This document shows, one piece after another, positions 50,841 through 59,966 of a stretch of DNA of 64,000 nt. Source of the stretch: an uncultured Spirochaetaceae bacterium (lineage in GTDB: Bacteria > Spirochaetota > Spirochaetia > Sphaerochaetales > Sphaerochaetaceae); NCBI GenBank assembly GCA_944390015.1, contig CALXOL010000010.1:1-64000 (forward strand), given 5' to 3'. The notes beneath the pieces are model-generated. The model was given only the letters and a program-made list of their open reading frames with translations, did no database searches and had not been told where the DNA came from. Within the stretch, counting starts at the first letter, position 1. Every line of letters begins with the position of its first letter. Position numbers and translations under genes: made by a program.

Positions 50841-52199
50841 AATCCTACCAGCTCTCTTAAATGCATCGGAAGCAGCTGCCTCATAGCTTGAACCGTACCC
50901 GACGGAAGAGACCGATGTCTCTGATGAGATAAGAGCCATCGTAGATGGGTTGTAACAGTTCATACTGGTATGTACGCTTACGATAAATCTCTGCTCATCC
51001 ACCTCTACGATGTCAGAGACACCAAGGCGTATGACTATAACATACTCTTTCAAAGGGGAAGATGAATTCTTTATTATCTCTTCATCATCCTCTCCCTCAC
51101 CCTCTAACGCCTTTATACCCCGTCCAGATTCCTCAAGAGTCGTATTAAATTCATCAAGAGCGCTTGAACCATCTTCGATTAAAGCACCATCTATATCGTA
51201 TTCGGCCATGAATATACAATATGGAAGGTCCGTATAATCATCCCGCTCATCATAAGAGTATATCACCCTCTTTGAGCTAAGGGTGGATATGAACTCATCC
51301 ATGAATCCCTGAGGGGCGATATCCGTTATCGAAGCTATCAAACCCTGATCAATATCAAGAGAGATGCTCATAACACCATTAAGAAGCGCATAAGGATTGG
51401 TGTTATGAAAATCATATGTGCCCTCTTCAAGGGTATTTATGCTTATCTCCTCCTCTTTGAGAACTCCGCTTGTATCCCTTATCCAGTACCTGGCATTGAG
51501 TGGTACGGAATATACCATCTGGCTTAACAGCCCCCTGTTCCTACGCACAGAGATAGTTGCATCCATTCCTCCGCTCTTCTCTCTCACCCTTATCTCAATG
51601 GGTTCAAGATAGTACATTACGACGGAAAGTATCTCATCAGGAGAGAATGCCTCATCTACAAGAGGCTCCGAAAGAGAGATGGAAAGGGCCTCAAGCGCAC
51701 TGATGAGAGCATCCACATCATGGCTAGACATATAGCTTGCTTTCGCCTCATCAAGACAATGCCGTATTTCCGTCTCCTTCTCCCTTGCTCTTACCAAATC
51801 AGGGCTCTCAAGGGAAAGGAAGGCCTCCTCGCTGATATCAAAGAGGATATAACATGAGAAACGACCACCGCGGTACTCCCTGACATAACTCGTCCTGATG
51901 CTCCCATCAAGCTCCTCCACGTAGGCTGAACCGCTTAGCTGCCTGTAGTATCTTGTATAGGCATCAAAGCCCAAATCATCGCTTATCTCGAGCAATACGT
52001 TCTCTATAGCGTTATCCCTTGCACTTTCCGCATTTTCCCCGCTTCCCTCCGCTACATATGCAATCCTGCCACTTGCGACAGATGGATTTCTTATCCAGGA
52101 AGGAAGTCCCGATTCATCAAAACTTGAAAAAGAGGAAAACGATGAACAGCTGAAAAGCAACATTGATATAATCAGAAAAAGATAGAAAAACTTCCTCAT
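50811..52199 (-). CDS. LPP20-like lipoprotein
   Basis: 462 aa. The lipoprotein signal ends in MLLFSCSSF (Cys near residue 18). IRNPSVASGRIAYVAEGSGENAESARDNAIENVLLEI is the LPP20-type segment near the N-terminus, and a related AAASDAFKRAGRILAD occurs at the C-terminus. The middle is not recognised. Likely anchored in an envelope membrane; function unknown. The start overlaps the upstream gene by 4 bp. Confidence 0.65.
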   Translation of the reverse strand: MRKFFYLFLIISMLLFSCSSFSSFSSFDESGLPSWIRNPSVASGRIAYVAEGSGENAESARDNAIENVLLEISDDLGFDAYTRYYRQLSGSAYVEELDGSIRTSYVREYRGGRFSCYILFDISEEAFLSLESPDLVRAREKETEIRHCLDEAKASYMSSHDVDALISALEALSISLSEPLVDEAFSPDEILSVVMYYLEPIEIRVREKSGGMDATISVRRNRGLLSQMVYSVPLNARYWIRDTSGVLKEEEISINTLEEGTYDFHNTNPYALLNGVMSISLDIDQGLIASITDIAPQGFMDEFISTLSSKRVIYSYDERDDYTDLPYCIFMAEYDIDGALIEDGSSALDEFNTTLEESGRGIKALEGEGEDDEEIIKNSSSPLKEYVIVIRLGVSDIVEVDEQRFIVSVHTSMNCYNPSTMALISSETSVSSVGYGSSYEAAASDAFKRAGRILADVLMIDL

Positions 52200-53104
52200 A
52201 ACAGAACTCCGCAGGAGAGCATCAAAGATCCCACGCTTATCGTACCTCCTTCGTACCCAAGACGCCAGAAGAAACGGCTTGTGGCATGGTGCTCATAAAA
52301 GACCATGAACTCAGAATCGACGGCAAACGATCCATCATATCCCATATAGAAGATGGCAGATGCCGATATCGAGCCATCCTCTATCAAAGTGAAACGTGTA
52401 TTGATTATACTCTTAAGAGGGAGCCGAACCTCAGCTCCAAGCCCCCCATGATACGATACGATTCCATCATAGTTGACCAGAAAAGATGCGAGCAGATTAA
52501 AATAAGGAAACAGTGGGAGGTATGCAAGATCCACGGCAAAGCCGAATGCAATGCGACTCAGCGGTGAGAAAGCCCTGGCAGAGAGCGAAAATGTGGGCCC
52601 CTTTCTAAGAGAGAGTCCGGCTCTCAGGTCATTCTCGTAAATCGGTGAGTATATGTTGATACCGTCCATGCTGTCGGTAACCTCAAGAAGTCCCCTTACT
52701 TTACCGCTCTCATCATAAGACTCAATAATCTCCCCTTTTGAATATTCCGTCCTGCTTGCTACGATATCATCCGTAAGATAGAAAATATTGGGCTCATCCA
52801 TGTAAAGGTGCTTCTCAAGAGAAAGTGCGTTGACAAGGAAAGTGCCAAGCTCCGCCTCATTCGATGCGCTTATTACCCTCTCCTCCCCTTCGATGGAGAA
52901 TGTAAGACGGATAAAGTCATCATTTCTTTCAAGGGATGAGACTGAGATCTCAGCATCTTTTCTTCCTCCGACAGCCTCATCAAAAAGAGGTGTGAGAAAG
53001 GCACGCTCCGAATCGGAAATAGAGGAAGAGAAGTCCACCGATGAGAAGGTGGAAAATGAGATGAAAAACATCATAATCAGAATCGCTGCTCTCTTAATCC
53101 CCAT
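52196..53104 (-). CDS. Secreted protein with barrel-like C-terminus, unknown
   Basis: 302 aa. A signal peptide (cut near residue 22) is followed by a mixed domain and, from about 165, alternating aromatic strands (PTFSLSARAF, RIAFGFAVDLAYL) typical of outer-membrane barrels. No family recognised. It overlaps pepT by 11 bp and the LPP20-like gene by 4 bp, so the three are one transcription unit. Confidence 0.6.
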   Translation of the reverse strand: MGIKRAAILIMMFFISFSTFSSVDFSSSISDSERAFLTPLFDEAVGGRKDAEISVSSLERNDDFIRLTFSIEGEERVISASNEAELGTFLVNALSLEKHLYMDEPNIFYLTDDIVASRTEYSKGEIIESYDESGKVRGLLEVTDSMDGINIYSPIYENDLRAGLSLRKGPTFSLSARAFSPLSRIAFGFAVDLAYLPLFPYFNLLASFLVNYDGIVSYHGGLGAEVRLPLKSIINTRFTLIEDGSISASAIFYMGYDGSFAVDSEFMVFYEHHATSRFFWRLGYEGGTISVGSLMLSCGVLL

Positions 53105-54314
53105 TTTCTACAATCCCTAGAATCAGATTCACGGCCTTATTCATTGCCTCAAGACTCACCCACTCATAGAGTGAATGAAAATTATGCCCGCCAGTGAAAA
53201 TATTCGGGCAGCTTATCTTCATTACCTCTGCAATCCTCGCCCCATCAGTTCCTCCTCTTATAATCTGCTCGTAGCAGTCAATCCCAAGCTTTGATGCAGC
53301 AGAGAATATCGCATTGACGGCAGAGGGATCCATGCTGTTAATCTTAGCCATATTATGGTAGCTTACAGATGTGGAGATATCGGCCTTACCCTTATAAATG
53401 AAAGCTATCGCCTCAACAAGTTTTCTGACAGCCTCAATACGGTAATTGAAAATCTCATCATCATGATCGCGTATGAAGATTTCTAAAACACCTTCGGCCC
53501 CATTGCTCTTCATTTCCAAAGGAGAGTAATAGCCAAAGCGCCCGTCCGTTGCCTCAGGGCTCTCAGATTGAGGAAGCGTGGAGACAATCTGTGATAGAAT
53601 CGTAAGGGCATTGACCATCACACCCCGGGCAGAACCAAGGTGTATTGATACACCACTGACGCGGACAGTGACGGTGGCGGCATTGAAACACTCCGTCTCT
53701 ATCTCCCCCTCCCTTCCGCCGTCAAGGGTATAACAGACACCGGCTTTCATCTTTTCATAATCAAAGCCATCCATACCGGCACCTGTCTCCTCATCAGGGG
53801 TGAAATACACCTCAATATCGGGATGTTTAACCTCAGGATGCTCTACTAGGTATTTCACGGCACTCATGATAATAGCAACTCCCGCCTTGTCATCAGCACC
53901 CAAGAGAGTGTTTCCATCACTGGTGATGATCTTCGAGTCAACATAATCACGCAAATCGGGATTGTCTTTCTCACTGATTATAAGACCGGAGGAAAGCCTT
54001 ATATCGCCTCCCTTATAATCAATGACCTGGGCCTTCACACCGTTTCCCATCACATCATCTGCAGTATCGACATGGGCCATGAATGCTATCGTACGCCCTT
54101 TACTATTTCCTTTAAGTAAACCCTTCAAGGCCCAGTCATCGTTCAGTGTGGTCTCGATAGAAAGTGCTTTAAGTTCCCTCTCCAACTCCTTAAGAAGTAC
54201 CTCCTGTCCTTTTGTGGTAGGCCTTCTTAATCCGACCTTCGAAGGATCACTCATCGTATCGAAACCTGTATAGTAAACAAACTTATCAAGCAGTTCATCT
54301 CTGAAGTCTTTCAT
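53094..54314 (-). CDS. pepT: Peptidase T
   Basis: 406 aa from ATG 54314 (MKDFRDELLDKFVYYTGFDT), where homology begins; an ATG at 54338 is possible, and neither has a clear ribosome-binding site. Zinc ligands lie in AFMAHVDTADD, LGADDKAGVAI, TPDEETGAGMDGFD and GGHNFHSLYEW. It releases N-terminal residues from tripeptides. Confidence 0.93.
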   Translation of the reverse strand: MKDFRDELLDKFVYYTGFDTMSDPSKVGLRRPTTKGQEVLLKELERELKALSIETTLNDDWALKGLLKGNSKGRTIAFMAHVDTADDVMGNGVKAQVIDYKGGDIRLSSGLIISEKDNPDLRDYVDSKIITSDGNTLLGADDKAGVAIIMSAVKYLVEHPEVKHPDIEVYFTPDEETGAGMDGFDYEKMKAGVCYTLDGGREGEIETECFNAATVTVRVSGVSIHLGSARGVMVNALTILSQIVSTLPQSESPEATDGRFGYYSPLEMKSNGAEGVLEIFIRDHDDEIFNYRIEAVRKLVEAIAFIYKGKADISTSVSYHNMAKINSMDPSAVNAIFSAASKLGIDCYEQIIRGGTDGARIAEVMKISCPNIFTGGHNFHSLYEWVSLEAMNKAVNLILGIVENGD

Positions 54315-54356
54315 AGAAGAAATTATTGCATAATCCATGAAAAAAAGAAATTATCA

Positions 54357-55196
54357 TCATTTCTTATAAGCATTCAGAAGTGGCTTTACATCATCTATTA
54401 TTCCATAGATTGCAAATACCGCAATGATGAGAGCTGCGGTAACAGGGGATTTCCCGATTGCGCTGTTTGTCGCTATTATTCCACTTGCAAGCGCCCAGGC
54501 AGCAGCTGGTTCACTTGTAATCTCCTCTACCCATTCTTCAAACGTTGCACTTGACTCCCCTGTTTTCACATACTCAAAAATCGACATAAGAGTTGCCGCA
54601 ACCACACCAGCTGCGATAGCGACCGCACTTGCGGCACTTACCTTGCCCCAGAACATCAGATTAGGCACGAAAGCATATACAATGGCTGCGGTAAGCAGGA
54701 CTGCGGCCTTTACGACGAGTTTCCTCAGCTCCGAGTAAAACGCCTTCTTCTGAGCCGCAGTCATCAATCTTGATGCGCCCTCTGCCTCATCGAACAATCT
54801 CTTCTCAAGCTCTGCTATATCGCTCTTAACACCTTCCAGTTCCTCTGGCGGGACAAGCTCGGATGCGGCAGAAAGAACCTCATCCACATCCTGGTAATCA
54901 TTCGCATACAGCGTGAATTCCAGGTAACGCCTTCCACCTTCCTCTCCCAAGGTACGCCGGGCAACGTCCTCTGCGCTGAATCCCCTCTCATAGGCCTGCT
55001 TAAATCCGGGCAGCTCGTCCTCCGTCATGGCAGATGCCACCTCATCGATGTAAAGATCCATTAAACGTGCGGATCTGCTTATAAGCATACGCTCGCTAAG
55101 AGCCTCTGGTCCAGAAATGCTCATCGTGCAGGAACAGATAGAAACCAGCACCAATAGAGCAACAACACGATTGAGTTTTTCAACTACTCTAGTCAT
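54357..55196 (-). CDS. Predicted lipoprotein with C-terminal membrane helices, unknown
   Basis: 279 aa, with a strong AGGAGGA site. Lipobox SICSC (Cys near residue 23). A helical, acidic domain (about 30-160) is followed by three hydrophobic helices (about 163-280; AAVLLTAAIVYAFVPNLMF, ASAVAIAAGVVAATLMSIF, AALIIAVFAIYGIID). No family recognised. An anchored lipoprotein with extra membrane helices is uncommon. Confidence 0.55.
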   Translation of the reverse strand: MTRVVEKLNRVVALLVLVSICSCTMSISGPEALSERMLISRSARLMDLYIDEVASAMTEDELPGFKQAYERGFSAEDVARRTLGEEGGRRYLEFTLYANDYQDVDEVLSAASELVPPEELEGVKSDIAELEKRLFDEAEGASRLMTAAQKKAFYSELRKLVVKAAVLLTAAIVYAFVPNLMFWGKVSAASAVAIAAGVVAATLMSIFEYVKTGESSATFEEWVEEITSEPAAAWALASGIIATNSAIGKSPVTAALIIAVFAIYGIIDDVKPLLNAYKK

Positions 55197-55205
55197 ACTT
55201 TCCTC

Positions 55206-55715
55206 CTAAAAACGCACTCCGATAAGAAGTTGCGCGTAGTAATCGAAATAGAATGGAAAGTGGTCATCCAGAATAGCGGTCTCGTTCTCTGCGATTCGTG
55301 CCGGATCCTGTGCGATGATTCTTGGTTCGATGAAAAAATACGAGAAGGAAAACGTGTATCCTATCGAGATTGAAGATAATAACACATTCCTCTCTTGAGG
55401 GCTTGAGAGGCCGAAAAAGCGTAAATAACGCAGAACATCGACTCCGAAGAAGAGCTCAATATCCCTGAATGGATAGGCATCAACCCGAAGCGCCACATCT
55501 AGAGCCGAGATGTCATCATCAAGACAGAAGGAATAAGAGACGGGAAGGGAGATGCGGAAATCACCAAACCTGTATGAGAAATCAAAACTCACCCTATTGC
55601 CATCTGCAATGAAGGAATCGAGAGACATCACGTCAAATGCAACGTAAAAAGAAGAACCGAAAACCGGTAATAATAGAAAAAGAAGCAGCAAAATCAGATA
55701 AACCAACTTTGCCAT
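55206..55715 (-). CDS. Small outer-membrane-like protein, unknown
   Basis: 169 aa. A signal peptide (1 to about 20) is followed by amphipathic strands (RVSFDFSYRFGDFRISLPVSY, SISIGYTFSFSYFFIEP) ending in LLIGVRF, suggesting an 8-strand barrel. Only 9 nt separate it from the next gene. TAGTAT lies 6 nt before ATG 55715, with TTCAAA 16 bp upstream, so the mRNA may be leaderless. Confidence 0.5.
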   Translation of the reverse strand: MAKLVYLILLLLFLLLPVFGSSFYVAFDVMSLDSFIADGNRVSFDFSYRFGDFRISLPVSYSFCLDDDISALDVALRVDAYPFRDIELFFGVDVLRYLRFFGLSSPQERNVLLSSISIGYTFSFSYFFIEPRIIAQDPARIAENETAILDDHFPFYFDYYAQLLIGVRF

Positions 55716-55721
55716 GGTCTA

Positions 55722-55853
55722 ATACTAAGCTACTTCTGATGATTTGAAAAGAAAAATCTAAAAATCTTTTCAGCAACTATGTTTTAGGTTAATAAAACCA
55801 TTTATTCAGTTTAAAACTACACTAAATTATAAAAAATGTAGTTTAAAACTACA
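55722..55853 (-). promoter_or_regulatory. Promoter region with TGTAGTTT palindrome
   Basis: TGTAGTTTAAAACTACA (55837-55853) has 8-bp arms around one base. A partial copy, GTTTAAAACTACA, lies at 55809-55821, 32 bp away. A possible promoter for the 169-aa gene is TAGTAT (55722-55727). An operator is the simplest reading. Confidence 0.45.
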
Positions 55854-55889
55854 ATATTCCCTAGTTTACTAAATCCGATATTAAGAATT

Positions 55890-56369
55890 CTATTCCGTCA
55901 CATTCCAGCCGATTTCAGAGGTAAAGAGCGATTCTGCTTTCAGCATCTGCTTACACTTTATAGAGAACTCCCTCTCCCCTTTCGCAACAAGCCTTATCCC
56001 ACTATGATATTCATTAATCTTTCCTATGCTGTAACTCTCAAGCTCAGAAACCGGTAGACTGAAGCACTCTGAAACTCCACCAAGGTCCCCCTTCCTCTTA
56101 TAAAAGACGATCTTTTCCTTATCAAATGCGAGGCGGCCTGGAATCAAGTCATTCTTATCTACAAGTCCACCTTTGAATGAGGAAATATTCTTTCCTTCCT
56201 TCTTATTGACCATCTTCCTTGTAACTATGCTTGTCGTCACATAGTAAAGAGCTGCAAAGAGTGCAAGCAAGAGAAGCATCGGTGTAAACACATAGCCCTT
56301 ATACATCGAGGTATAAACGACGTACAGAATTGAAAGGAGCGCACCGACAATTGAAATCTTATGTATCAT
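55890..56369 (-). CDS. Membrane protein with PH-like soluble domain, unknown
   Basis: 159 aa from ATG 56369 (MIHKISIVGALLSILYVVY), with GAGGAGG upstream. Two helices (about 7-50) precede a soluble domain with strands such as LAFDKEKIVFYKRKG. No family recognised. It overlaps the EIIA gene by 11 bp and is probably translated with it. Confidence 0.5.
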   Translation of the reverse strand: MIHKISIVGALLSILYVVYTSMYKGYVFTPMLLLLALFAALYYVTTSIVTRKMVNKKEGKNISSFKGGLVDKNDLIPGRLAFDKEKIVFYKRKGDLGGVSECFSLPVSELESYSIGKINEYHSGIRLVAKGEREFSIKCKQMLKAESLFTSEIGWNVTE

Positions 56370-56775
56370 AATCAGAAAAAACCTCCTCCATCTCCTCGGC
56401 ACTCGTAGCGGACAGCAATCTATCTAAAGCGTCCTTGTTCTCAAGTATCCTTGCCACATGTGAAAGGAATATGACATGCTCACCACTCGCATTTACAGGA
56501 GAGAGCGTCAGAATTATTATCTTCGCCCTTCCTCCGTTCCAAGAAACGCCATCCACGCTTCTTGCCACGGCGTACGTGAGCTTATTAACACACCGGCTCT
56601 TTGAATGGGGAATTGCGATAATCGGATTGATAAGCGTTGAAGAGAGGGCCTCCCTCTTCATTATATCCTCATAAGATTGCTGGAAATTATCAATCTCAAG
56701 TGCTTTGAGAATCTCCATCACCGCATCTTCTTTCGTCTCTGAGAGGAGGTTAAAAATAAAAATTTCACTGTTCAC
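56359..56775 (-). CDS. PTS EIIA type-2 domain protein (fructose/nitrogen type)
   Basis: 138 aa from GTG 56775, which matches the family start (IFIFNLLSETKEDAVMEIL); a GTG at 56823 would add an unusual extension. The phospho-His is in PIIAIPHSK (near residue 67). No EIIB, EIIC, HPr or EI lies nearby, so a regulatory EIIA-Ntr-like role is likely. It overlaps a membrane protein gene. Confidence 0.75.
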   Translation of the reverse strand: MNSEIFIFNLLSETKEDAVMEILKALEIDNFQQSYEDIMKREALSSTLINPIIAIPHSKSRCVNKLTYAVARSVDGVSWNGGRAKIIILTLSPVNASGEHVIFLSHVARILENKDALDRLLSATSAEEMEEVFSDYDT

Positions 56776-56782
56776 GGAAAAA

Positions 56783-56811
56783 ATTATAGGAAAATCAAGA
56801 TTTTTTGTTAA
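56783..56811 (-). promoter_or_regulatory. Promoter for the EIIA gene, leaderless geometry
   Basis: TTAACA (56806-56811), 17-bp spacer and TATAAT (56783-56788) on the minus strand, 7 nt before GTG 56775. No Shine-Dalgarno sequence is possible if transcription starts at the usual distance. Confidence 0.65.
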
Positions 56812-56870
56812 CAGGGTAAGCACTTTTTGGAGCTAAGAGGTATGAAAGCAAAATTTAAAAGGAGTCGCAC

Positions 56871-58931
56871 ATGAGAAAGACATTTAATTTTTTAATGGCA
56901 TTTCTTATGCTCATTGCTCTTTTCACGTCCTGTGAGGAGAGCTCGGGTGTCGCCACGATGAGAATAAACCTCAGTTCCGACACATCACGTCTTATCGCCC
57001 CTGATGATATCCCACTGGAAGTCGTTAGCTATCATATCACGGGATCAGGCCCGTCCGATGCCACTTTCGATATCACAACCACAAAGACAAGTACGTCATT
57101 AAGCGGAGTTGCCGTAGGAAAGTGGACGATAAACGCAACCGGTCTTAACAGCCTCGGGCAGGCGATTGTTACGGGAAGCACTACTTTCACGCTGAGCGTC
57201 AATAATCCAAGCGTAATAGTACGTCTGAGCAACCTGGTCGGAGAGGGAAATCTCTCAGTCTCTATGAAATGGAACACGGAAGTAGTTTCATCTCCACGCA
57301 TAGAGCTTGAACTCACCAGGCAGAATGAGGAAGAGAGTGAGAACATTACCGCTCAGATGAACAGCGCAGAGGGAAGTGCATCATTTACGAAAACAGGACT
57401 TTCTGCCGGCTCATACATCCTCCAGGGCAGACTGTACTCCGGAGACATCCTGATGTCAGGTTTTACAGAAGCTGTAAGAATTGTTGGAGAGGCGACAAGT
57501 TCCAAGGAGATAGAGTTCGATCTTGATGATTTCCCGTACGCACCGGGTACCATACAGCTTCTCGATCAGTCAGGCGTTCCTGTTGAGTGCACGGTAGAAG
57601 GGCTTTCCAGTGAAGTGAGCGCTGGAGAAGAGGTAACGATATCCCTTGTTCCATCCAGGGCTAACCTGAAAGATCTTACGGTAAAATGGTATGTCGATGG
57701 AGAGTACGTGGCTACAGGAGAGAGTGTGGATATAACATTCCAACCAGGATCTCACCGTCTTGATGCCGTCGCATACACCAATAAGATAGGCTCTTACGGC
57801 TCATGCTCAATCTCATTTAACGCTCTTGTAAAGACCGAAGTCGGAGTACCGGGAAACGCAATCAGGCTCGACACATCCACAACAGGGCTTAAAATGGGAG
57901 CAAACACTGTCATGAAGTTCCTTCCTGACGGCAAACTCATGGTAATCAGCGGTGTACATAACAGCTTGCAGATTGCTTCCATGTCCAGAAACACCATAGA
58001 CGTTGACAAGGAATACGGGGTTGCTTCCCTTCCTTCCCTCGCCAGCGATCCAGTCGGAATGGCTTACAACCTGATGGACAGCAGCGGAACATACGCCGTA
58101 GTCGTAGCGATGAACAATCCTACCACATCCGTAAGGTTCAACTACCACTCAGCTACGGGAGAGGTCGAACAGATTGAGGCATGTAACGGAATAAGGACAT
58201 CGCTTAACAACAATCCTGGAACTTACGCCGCTTCAGTCGGCCATGTCGGTTTCGATTCAATCATGAACAGTTTCGTATTCCTCGGCCTTAACACGGATGG
58301 AAAGAGCAATTACGTAGTAGAGCGCTATGTACCGTCACTGACTGCATCAAAGGATTACGCATTCCGTGCATGGAATGTCTCTGAGCAGGTCGAAGACAAT
58401 CTAGCCATGGATATGATGAGCGCAACAGGATTCGCAGTATCTCCAGACAGCACATACTACCTGATAGGAAACGCCGATGGTAATGTAGCACGTCTCGGTC
58501 ATCGCTCATTCCCTAACGGAGCAGCAATGAAGAGCAACTACTCCATCCCGACACTCGACAATCCGAAATATGCAGGACTCAAGAAGATAGAGTTCTCAAA
58601 TTCCGGTATCGCATACATAATGGGAACGGATTATATCGCAGGATATAACGGTGCGACGGATAGGGAGGTTTTCTTCAAGAAAGTCAGTGGAGCATCCTTC
58701 TCTGATTTCACAATCAACGATGTAACGGGAAACATCTACATACTGAGCGAGGATACGATGGAACTCTATTCGTACCCGTTAAACAGCGATGGAAGCGTTG
58801 GAAATGAGACAATCATCGACACCCTGAACTCGAACAGCGATGTCGAATTAAGTGTCGATGGTTCATATCTCATACTCTACTCAAAAGATGCGGCTTCAAA
58901 CATCGAGCTCATGAGAATAAGAGTTAATTAA
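56871..58931 (+). CDS. Large lipoprotein with beta-sandwich and propeller-like regions
   Basis: 686 aa, AAAAGGAG upstream. Lipobox LFTSC (Cys near residue 21). The N-terminal 320 residues read as three Ig/Fn3-like sandwich domains (e.g. VGKWTINATGLNSLG, AGSYILQGRLYSG, KDLTVKWYVDGEYVATGE). The rest (about 330-686) has repeating strands like a beta-propeller. No enzyme motif. A surface or periplasmic binding protein is a guess. Overlaps the convergent gene by 4 bp. Confidence 0.6.
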   Translation: MRKTFNFLMAFLMLIALFTSCEESSGVATMRINLSSDTSRLIAPDDIPLEVVSYHITGSGPSDATFDITTTKTSTSLSGVAVGKWTINATGLNSLGQAIVTGSTTFTLSVNNPSVIVRLSNLVGEGNLSVSMKWNTEVVSSPRIELELTRQNEEESENITAQMNSAEGSASFTKTGLSAGSYILQGRLYSGDILMSGFTEAVRIVGEATSSKEIEFDLDDFPYAPGTIQLLDQSGVPVECTVEGLSSEVSAGEEVTISLVPSRANLKDLTVKWYVDGEYVATGESVDITFQPGSHRLDAVAYTNKIGSYGSCSISFNALVKTEVGVPGNAIRLDTSTTGLKMGANTVMKFLPDGKLMVISGVHNSLQIASMSRNTIDVDKEYGVASLPSLASDPVGMAYNLMDSSGTYAVVVAMNNPTTSVRFNYHSATGEVEQIEACNGIRTSLNNNPGTYAASVGHVGFDSIMNSFVFLGLNTDGKSNYVVERYVPSLTASKDYAFRAWNVSEQVEDNLAMDMMSATGFAVSPDSTYYLIGNADGNVARLGHRSFPNGAAMKSNYSIPTLDNPKYAGLKKIEFSNSGIAYIMGTDYIAGYNGATDREVFFKKVSGASFSDFTINDVTGNIYILSEDTMELYSYPLNSDGSVGNETIIDTLNSNSDVELSVDGSYLILYSKDAASNIELMRIRVN

Positions 58932-59911
58932 ATATTTACCTCCTCTCCGTCTTTTATCAAAATGGCGGCAGAGGAGATTATATCCTCTTCGATTTTAAGG
59001 CCCAGGGCATCTGCTACATCAAGATTGACATAGATTTCAAGGCTGTCCTGGTCCAGATAAAGGGTTCCTATATCCTCAAGACTCTCCCCTTTGATGTACC
59101 TTTCTACTATTTGCCCAGTCAGCAGACCCGATGCATAGTAGTCAAAGCCACCGGCAAGAAGAACGTCAGTAGCATAACTGCTGGTGGTATCGGCACTGAA
59201 AAGAGGAACTTTATGTGCCATTGCGACATCGGATAGAGCTGTAATCGCGCTTATGACCGTATTATCCGTAGCAACGTAGAATGCATCCACACGGCTGGCA
59301 ATAGACTCTGCCGCCATCCTGACCTCGCTTGAATTCGAAACGGATGCACAAATAAACTCAATACCCGCACTCTCTGCAGCTTTCTTCATCGCCTCCATCA
59401 GGACGATGCCGTTAGCCTCCGATGATGTGTAAATCATGCCAAGGCTCTTAATGCCAGGTACAATCCGCATAATCAGGGAAAGATGGGCATCAACAGGCAC
59501 CATGTCAGAGACCCCCGCAATATTCTTCAAATCTCTTCCGACAAGACCAGCGGCAACGGGATCAGTAACGGAAGAGAAAATCAGAGGCGTATCCGCGCAC
59601 ACGTTCGCCAAGGCCTGAGCAGTTGCACTTGCAATACCGATGTTTATGTCAGTCCCCTCTGCCTTAAAGACCTGTGCTATCTGACTTGCAGCCGTCACCT
59701 CACCGTTAGCGTTCTGCACATCATATTTAAAAGAATACTGTGTGTCATCAAGATAGTCCTTTATACCCTTCTCTATCGCATCGAGCGCAGGATGAGCAAG
59801 AAGTTTGGAAATCCCGATAAAATATACATCATCATTACTCTCTTTCGCCCCTTCAGCGAAAAGGAAACAAGGCATAAGAAGTAGAATGGAAATAATAATG
59901 ATTCTCTTCAT
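58928..59911 (-). CDS. ABC-transporter substrate-binding protein (PF04392 type)
   Basis: 327 aa from ATG 59911 (AGGAG upstream). Signal peptide MKRIIIISILLLMPCFLFAEG, then a two-lobed fold with GISKLLAHPALDAIEKGIKD and IFSSVTDPVAAGLV. This family is often part of tryptophan/tyrosine-type (TrpXYZ-like) uptake systems, but no permease or ATPase gene lies next to it. Confidence 0.8.
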   Translation of the reverse strand: MKRIIIISILLLMPCFLFAEGAKESNDDVYFIGISKLLAHPALDAIEKGIKDYLDDTQYSFKYDVQNANGEVTAASQIAQVFKAEGTDINIGIASATAQALANVCADTPLIFSSVTDPVAAGLVGRDLKNIAGVSDMVPVDAHLSLIMRIVPGIKSLGMIYTSSEANGIVLMEAMKKAAESAGIEFICASVSNSSEVRMAAESIASRVDAFYVATDNTVISAITALSDVAMAHKVPLFSADTTSSYATDVLLAGGFDYYASGLLTGQIVERYIKGESLEDIGTLYLDQDSLEIYVNLDVADALGLKIEEDIISSAAILIKDGEEVNI

Positions 59912-59966
59912 AGTAACACTCCTGTTGTTACTATACAAAAGAAGAATCAGAATGTAAAGATACTAT

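Noticed and set aside
55809-55853. Possible CRISPR repeat (GTTTAAAACTACA twice)
   Set aside because: Only two partial copies, no series of equal spacers and no cas genes; a palindromic operator fits better.
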